Assembly (NCBI GenBank): GCA_963669155.1
Contig: OZ022596.1
Location: 6,358,263 to 6,422,262 of the forward strand
From: Arbacia lixula
Taxonomy: Eukaryota > Echinodermata > Echinoidea > Arbacioida > Arbaciidae
Reading direction: 5' to 3'
Length of the DNA stretch: 64,000 nt
Every line of letters begins with the position of its first letter. Position 1 is the first letter of the stretch. This document shows, piece after piece, positions 58,058-64,000 of the stretch. The notes below the pieces were generated by a model. The model was not told where the DNA came from, did not search any database, and saw only the letters and a list, made by a program, of their open reading frames with translations. A program made the translations under genes and the position numbers.

Positions 58058-60861
58058 GTTCGTACAAAGATTCACTTACTGTACCCCTTTGCTACGAAAT
58101 GTTTAGACCAACGCTCACAGCATCAAACAAGATTATATATAGTTACCAAGAAGCCACTGGACCTGTGCATCGTGCACTTGCACACTATTAATAAAGGAGA
58201 AATATGGTGATGGTAACTGGTTGCTCATGTGCACTGCCATTGTATGTCCTCTGGGTAGTTTGCACTGTGGTTAAACATGCTTAAAGCTGCCACCAGTGCA
58301 CGCGATGAGTACTGTAGTACTAAGATCTCCTTTAGAGACGGATATTCAAAGTTATATAGTAAAGTTCTTCTTAAAAACATTTTTCCAAAAAAGTTCCAAA
58401 GTAAAATAATATATTGAACGGTAGCTTAGCACTAATGCCAGCATCAACGGAATTCAAATACAATGACAGTGTCATGAAGACAAAGTTAAAATAAGCTGAC
58501 ATCGGTTCGTTTCTAGGAGCCGGATAGCTGTACGTATAATATACTTGTGGGTTTATCTACGCATGCTGCACGTGCACAAGTGTAAGCATGGTGTATTTTA
58601 CATGAACAAAAGCTATACTATTTGTAAACCGCTATATATTGTTTTACAATAGATATTGTATAACATTCATGATATTAACGAAGGGTGTTCTGGCTCATAT
58701 TCTCATTCTTTTATAATTTTGCTTAAAAACAAGGTATCCTGTTTTGCATGTCAACAAAATGAAATATTCTGAAAGCCACAGAAAATAAAAGAAAGAACTG
58801 TATTAGAACTGTCTTCCTTTTACTACAACTGGAAGCTGACTTGAAGGAGAATTAAAACGATCGTCCAAAAACTTCCCGGTTCGTGTAGCCTGGAGACCGA
58901 AGACCGATGTGCGCAATGGTTCGCACCACAGTGCATGCGTTCAATGTGCTGTCCGACACATCTCGCACTGGCAGGGGCAATACGGTTGTTAGTGTGCACT
59001 GTAGTTGCTATATTTTAAACGTAAATAGTTTTTTCACACTTTTCCAGGAAGGTTCGTGAAGCTATTTAAAATGAGATTTCATACACGTTGTTGTTACTTT
59101 ATACTGCTGATTTATTGCGAGTTTAAGTGGGCTACCCTGTCTTTGCCATGTCGCTATATTTGCAGATATACATGACATACAGATAGGTGCCTTTGCTTGT
59201 AAAATAATACTTAATATTTGATGGTCATTACTGATACAAAGCTGTGATTGGTCGACAGCTGATTACGATTACGTCATAATAATTGCGAAGATCATAACAC
59301 GCTCAATCAAGCGTAAACTCAGAGTTACGTGAGGGTATGCAAAAGTGCAAGGCGATAGCACTTGGCTGTTTGTTAGATCCTATTTGCTAATACGTTCTGT
59401 GTGCATGGAATAAAGTGCAAACAAGGTCTTACAATATTACATAATAAACTGGTTGGAAATAGCAATCCCTTTGGATGTTGGATTTTATACACTACCAGCA
59501 AAAATACGCTATGTAAACAGTACGTCTTGCTTTTGGTTTATTTCTTAAAAGTCATGTGTATACGGTAAAAGATATAAACTAGAACTCTATTATGTTTATA
59601 TGAAATTTATGTTTTTGATCATTGCTTATTTTATTTCGTCATAATAGATTTATTGAGCTACTGCCATTATCATTATTGATTAACTGTTTCTAGATTCACT
59701 TGTATTGAAATATGCATGTATAATTATGAGGGGGCGGAGTGGAGAGCGGAAATAAGATTGGTAATATGCATTAAACATTGTTGGCGAATGTGTCAGTATA
59801 AGGATATGATGTACCACTACACCATAGCGAAGTGTCGCACCGTGAATGATATCTGACTACGATATTAATTCCGAGAGATATCGGTTCATTGTACCATGCG
59901 TATAATACTGCAGAAGTACGTGACCGGTCAATGACCCATTGACAATAGACCAGTTCGTAATTACACCATGGTTAAGCAATTGACTCAATAAAGTAGAAGT
60001 AAAGCGAAAGGATAAAAAGAAACGGAAAATACAGAAAGGGGAGAGGAGAGATACGAAAGAAAAATTGAGACAGAGAAATGAGAAACTAAAGATCGATGAG
60101 AAAAGTACAAATTGTACAATAACGGAAAGAAAATGAAATGAAACCAACAACAAGAGAGCAAAAATAATTCATGAAAATTAAAGGTCAATGATTAAAGGCA
60201 TTACAAAACAACCGAGATAAGAAAAAAAAAAAAGGAGGGTGAAGAAATTCATCACTAAATAACAAAAGAAAAACCAGAAGGATTAATCAGAAAAGAAAAA
60301 GAAATGTGCATGCACTCGTTGCTATACTTTGACCTTCGTTTTGGAATACGAGTCTTGCGTTGTAAGAAGGACATTGGGACCGTATAAGCTTTTTCCCTTT
60401 CCCTTTCATCTTGAAACGACCGTGTTTGAACCCACGCCACCCGCAAAAGTACAATTCAGGGATACGAAATGTAATCACGTGATGAACTGTAAAGTTTGAC
60501 AACGGCGACCACTGACCAAAGACGTAGGCCAGTAATTAGTATACACATCGATGCCATGTTGCATGAAGGTTATTAAATATTGTAACTTATCATCGATTGG
60601 AACTTCCATGGCAGCACGTGCGAAAATGAAAGTGTTTTGGCTTTTTATATTGTAGTTACCATTGATGGCAAGTTACACTTATTGAAAACCTATATGCAAC
60701 ACGGCCCAGATGTAATAATGATTGTTTTGTGTAAAACCTTCATGCAAGATTAATAGCAAATAACATGATTCGATGTTACTTTTTTTTACCCGGTAGTCAA
60801 ATGTTTCTCTTAGATGATCCATTTCTGGGTCCAGTCTCGTAAAACGTAAAATGCAATTGAC
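58058..60861 (+). other. Lectin intron 2, 5' part
   Basis: AT-rich, with a purine-rich patch around 59,995-60,300. No exon with matching phase and splice sites was found, though a small one could be missed. Confidence 0.55.
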
Positions 60862-61330
60862 GGTGTGTAGCCGGTTCCCACGTGTCCTACTCAGAAACGA
60901 GGACCGGGTTTAGCCGGTTTCCACGTGTCCTACTCAGAAACGAGGACCGGGTTTAGCCGGTTTCCACGTGTCCTACTCAAAAACGAGGACCGGGTGTAGC
61001 CGGTTCCCACGTGTCCTACTCAAAAACGAGGACCGGGTTTAGCCGGTTTCCACGTGTCCTCCTCAGAAACGAGGACCGGGTTTAGCCGGTTTCCACGTGT
61101 CCTACTCAGAAACGAGGACCGGGTTTAGCCGGTTTCCACGTGTCCTACTCAGAAACGAGGACCTAGTTTAGCCGGTTTCCACGTGTCCTACTCAGAAACG
61201 AGGACCGGGTTTAGCCGGTTTCCACGTGTCCTCAGAAACAGAGACCAAGTATAACTGGTTCCCACGTCTCCTACTCAGAAACGGGAAATGGATATAGCCG
61301 GTTCCCTTGGGTCTTACTCAGAAACGATTG
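60862..61330 (+). repeat. 43-bp minisatellite with CACGTG in each unit (intron 2)
   Basis: Units start (agccggtt) at 60,869, 60,912, 60,955, 60,998, 61,041, 61,084, 61,127, 61,170 and 61,213, with degenerate ones at about 61,253 and 61,296. The core has ccacgtgtcctactcagaaa and cgaggaccggg. Most units hold CACGTG, the palindromic E-box. The array ends about 40 bp before the acceptor of lectin exon 3. Confidence 0.95.
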
Positions 61331-61374
61331 CTGTAACCGTTTCAATACACGAATGTGTCATATCGTTTGCACAG

Positions 61375-61638
61375 CTTCCTGTCCAACGAACTGGACGCCA
61401 TGGTTGACGAATTGTTATTACGCGGCCCCAATGCCAACCGACTGGCAAACGGCCGTGTCGACGTGCGCATCGCTCGGGGGATCGTTGATTGAGATCGCGT
61501 CGTCAGAGGATGGCGACTTCTTGGCGTCCATGTTGAGCACGTTGGGGAGTGGGGTGTATGCCTGGACATATTGCAATGACATCGACACGGAGGACGACTG
61601 GGTGTGCGGTGTAGACAACCATACTATCACATATACCA
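61375..61638 (+). CDS. C-type lectin gene, exon 3: first two-thirds of the CTLD
   Basis: Acceptor tcgtttgcacag and donor ataccA|gtaaga are both phase 1; 264 nt. The translation starts CPTNWTPWLTNCYY (first disulfide pair of a long-form C-type lectin domain). It continues DWQTAVSTCASLGGSLIEI (third cysteine, helix and GG turn), then SSEDGDFLASML. The usual WIGL strand is replaced by AWTYCND, followed by DDWVCGVDNHTITYT. That adds two non-canonical cysteines (WTYC and WVC) at core positions, probably an extra disulfide. The base composition is GC-rich and clearly coding against the AT-rich introns. The ATG at 61,353 is intronic and not a start. Confidence 0.9.
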
Positions 61639-61682
61639 GTAAGAACTATTTATAAATGCTAGTACATGTACCTGTGTAAATC

Positions 61683-61862
61683 TGCCCCCCCCCCTCGCTC
61701 GCTCTCAGTCTCCCCACCCCCTCTCTCTCTCGCTCATTTTCTCTCTCTCTCACTCTCTCCCTCCCTCAGTATCTTCTTAACGCTAACTCGCCCTCCCTCC
61801 ACCTCCTCTTACCCCTCTTCGTAATAACAGAATAGTTTATAAGTTATTTTTTTCTCTCTCTC

Positions 61863-61912
<50 letters not shown>
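61683..61912 (+). repeat. C-run and (CT)n tracts in intron 3
   Basis: A C run at 61,684-61,693 is followed by several CT/CTCC microsatellite blocks, the longest at about 61,868-61,912. It lies within the 355-bp intron between the two lectin exons and provides a very pyrimidine-rich context. Confidence 0.95.
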
Positions 61913-61914
<2 letters not shown>

Positions 61915-61993
61915 CTCTATCTCTCCATCTCTACACCCATCTTGATTGAACAAAAATGAAGACTTACTACCATTTCATCTTGATCTCTTTCAG

Positions 61994-62116
61994 ATTGGGG
62001 GTCTGCGCAGCCCGACAATTACCTGAACAATGAAGATTGTATGACGATATCCGACCTTGGTCTCATGAACGACAGTCCGTGTACATATCCCTATCTCGTG
62101 ATTTGCGAGACAGAGG
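61994..62116 (+). CDS. C-type lectin gene, exon 4: sugar-binding end of the CTLD
   Basis: Acceptor tgatctctttcag and donor gagG|gtaaga are phase 1; 123 nt. The translation WGSAQPDNYLNNEDCM, then LGLMNDSPC and YPYLVICETE, completes the domain. QPD is the galactose-type Ca2+/sugar triad, E follows in NNED, and MND stands where WND is usual, so the Ca2+-site-2 carboxylates and asparagine are kept. Cysteines EDC, SPC and VIC complete the six-cysteine long form. Exons 3 and 4 together give about 129 residues, a normal CTLD length. The donor shows that at least one more exon follows. Likely role: secreted Ca2+-dependent glycan recognition (inference). Confidence 0.9.
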
Positions 62117-62241
62117 GTAAGACACCTTTTCTTGTAATCACGACCACAGGTACACATACAATACATATGTATGTGCTAGTACAGGAACGTACACATGGAA
62201 CCAGTTAACCCCTGCCGATCGTTGCATTCACTCAGATGTTA

Positions 62242-63336
62242 GGGAGCTTTAGATTTTCCATCCATGACGCGGACTCTTCTGATTAGGGGAAATCAGCTTG
62301 CTTGACTGCGCATGTGCGAGATAGTCCATCCTGCATCGCCTGTCATATCATGGCTCAGCCGTTCTCAGATAATGTTACGTCTTCGTGAAATTCGCTGCGC
62401 GGGAAGCATCGACAAAGTGATGGCGCTATTTACTTTAACTGTTCTGTCTTAGCACAACAACAAAAAAATCACCCTTAAGCACAATAGCATAATTTTTTTT
62501 TATCAAAATGGTTTTGAGCAACATAACTCAGCAGGATTGTTTCTTAACTTATTGCCTAACTTCTGTGTGAAAATCACATTAATCCGATTAGTCATGCATG
62601 AGTGGGCAAATTTTGAATGCAAAAATGTCACTTTTCAAAAGTCACAAGTGTATTTTGGAAATTCTGTCATATGAATTTTTGTGAAATTCCATTTCTGGTG
62701 CATAATTATGTCCTTTCATTGTTTATCATCCATATGTCGATGGACTTACACCTATTCTGATACTTAACCCATTGTTCTGGTTGAGTGAGCATCGTTTAAC
62801 AAGTACTCATCGCTCTTGAGTTTAAAACTTTCAAAAACCCTTTATTTTGGTGAAATATAAAACTGGATATTTTGACAAAGATGCATCATGACCTGTTATG
62901 TAAACATAAGAAGTAATTTTCGTGTCATGGTTGAGTGAATTTACTTTAAAAATCGCACAGGAAATGCCAAAATGTGCTGTTAGAACTGCATGAACAATTA
63001 CCCTTAGAACTTCTGAAAAGTGTCATTTTTGCCTTTAAAATTTGCTCACTCGTGCATGACTAATTGGACTGATTTCATTCTCACACAGAAGTTAGTCAAT
63101 AAGTTTTGAAACAATCCTCCCAAATTGTTTTTCCCAAAACCTCTTCAATTAAAAGTTATGCTAATTTGCTTAAGGGAGGGGGGGGGGGGCCTACGTTTTT
63201 GTGTGTTTAGTTGCGTCGAGTAGCAACATCAACAAATCTAAAGCAGGATTATTCACGACGCGGAATGGAGGAGAACGCAGCGTAAGGGGAAATGATATTC
63301 CGCGAAATGGGCTAGGTTGTGGATTCTAAAGCTCCC
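62242..63336. mobile_element. 1,095-bp TIR element with 5-bp TSD in lectin intron
   Basis: Termini GGGAGCTTTAGA and its complement TCTAAAGCTCCC-like end (attctaaagctccc) are flanked by TGTTA at 62,237-62,241 and 63,337-63,341. Inside are large inverted arms. The left arm (62,468-62,665: cccttaagcacaatagcataa...cttctgtgtgaaaatcac...cacttttcaaaag) pairs with the right arm (62,985-63,180), with a ~320-bp centre. There is no transposase ORF. It is a non-autonomous DNA transposon of unassigned superfamily. Confidence 0.85.
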
Positions 63337-63551
63337 TGTTAGTGATTTGTAGCCCCGACAAATCAATGAATCGAAAAAAATGTACATTTTGACCCATTTA
63401 AACTAAAAATAAGAACTGGTATTAAGCTGAAACGTTCACATCACTAAGTTATATGATGATTTTTTTTTTAAAGAATCGAGTTTCCTGACATTTGATTTAA
63501 CTATTGTTTTTGTACAAGTCCTTGGAATACATGTTAAGATTATAACTTCTG

Positions 63552-63590
63552 GACAAATCTGGACCTAAACATGTTTGTGTATCAGATATA
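63552..63590 (+). repeat. Isolated end of the 52.4-kb foldback family
   Basis: tctggacaaatctggaccta and tgtttgtgtatca match the left end of the foldback at 52,402 with a few changes. The other arm was not seen. Confidence 0.55.
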
Positions 63591-63680
63591 TTATTGTCGA
63601 CATCTCAAATAAACTATAATATATCTCCGTACGCTGCGCTATCATGTTTTAGTCGAGTTTTTTTTACTTGTATACTTCAG

Positions 63681-63946
63681 GTCTAGTAGTGTGGCACGTA
63701 GTGCTTTGCGTCGTTGCAAGGGACCCCTCTTTTTCTCAAGAAAGTTCTCGGTTCTACTATAATCATCTTCTAAAACTTTTCTCCAAAAATTACTCTCCAT
63801 CCTATAACACGAAATGTAAGACAAAGTTATGTGGGAAAGTGGGTTACCGGGAAAGTGTCCATGGTAGAGCGATTGTTTGTCTCAAAGGTGTTACAGTACC
63901 ACGCGCGGTGAAATTGCATAGATACTTGTTATATCGAGAATCATAA
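63681..63946 (+). CDS. Possible exon 5 of the lectin gene (terminal)
   Basis: A good acceptor (gttttttttacttgtatacttcag) precedes an open frame that is in the right phase (1) to follow exon 4. It reads GLVVWHVVLCVVARDPSFSQ and onward to TAA at 63,944-63,946, 88 codons. The first dozen residues are hydrophobic but too short for a clear membrane anchor. The rest is not recognisable and no poly(A) signal follows in the window. The true next exon may lie beyond the window. Confidence 0.25.
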
Positions 63947-64000
63947 TAGTGTCCATTGTACATAACACATGTCAATCCACAAGTTTTTTTTTTTTTTTTT

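Overview
The window is eukaryotic, repeat-dominated genomic DNA. The two host genes recognised are spliced: a NEURL2-type Neuralized-domain gene and a secreted C-type lectin-domain gene with phase-1 introns. The rest is decayed non-LTR retrotransposons of several lineages, non-autonomous DNA transposons, poly(G/C) runs and microsatellites. This fits a marine invertebrate, plausibly an echinoderm. That placement is inference from gene content and repeat style; nothing in the sequence proves it.

Positions 1-23,087 are one tandem array of 11 units with a compound, higher-order structure. Every unit starts with module A, a dead fragment of a reverse transcriptase (RT) gene with a (CT)n run expanded inside it. 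It continues with one to four copies of a ~390-400 bp module B, optionally a ~405 bp module C plus a shortened B, and ends with a ~50 bp module D. Unit lengths of about 1.2, 1.6, 2.27, 2.4 and 2.66 kb follow from these module counts. The last unit runs out of the array through an unbroken C module into single-copy sequence ending in AATAAA.

Positions 23,088-48,100 hold no recognisable host gene. They contain at least four LINE relics (26.1-27.6 kb +, 28.5-29.8 kb -, 32.5-35.2 kb +, 45.6-48.1 kb +). They also contain a TTAA-flanked element inserted cleanly inside one of those LINEs, and two inverted copies of a ~1 kb TIR element at 35.5 and 40.3 kb. A ~165 bp tandem repeat carries seven nuclear-receptor-like DR1 motifs, and there is a diverged relic of the satellite module at 41.8 kb.

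Positions 48,863-49,690 hold the Neuralized gene (minus strand) and a possible converging terminal exon. Positions 49,700-57,000 are non-coding and include a foldback element and long (TAC)n tracts.

Positions 57,035-62,116 and beyond hold the lectin gene on the plus strand. It has a signal-peptide exon, a 27-nt microexon, and two exons that together make a complete six-cysteine C-type lectin domain with Ca2+/sugar-binding residues. Its introns hold a 43-bp E-box minisatellite and a 1,095-bp TIR element with a target-site duplication. The gene may end with an exon near 63,681 or continue out of the window.
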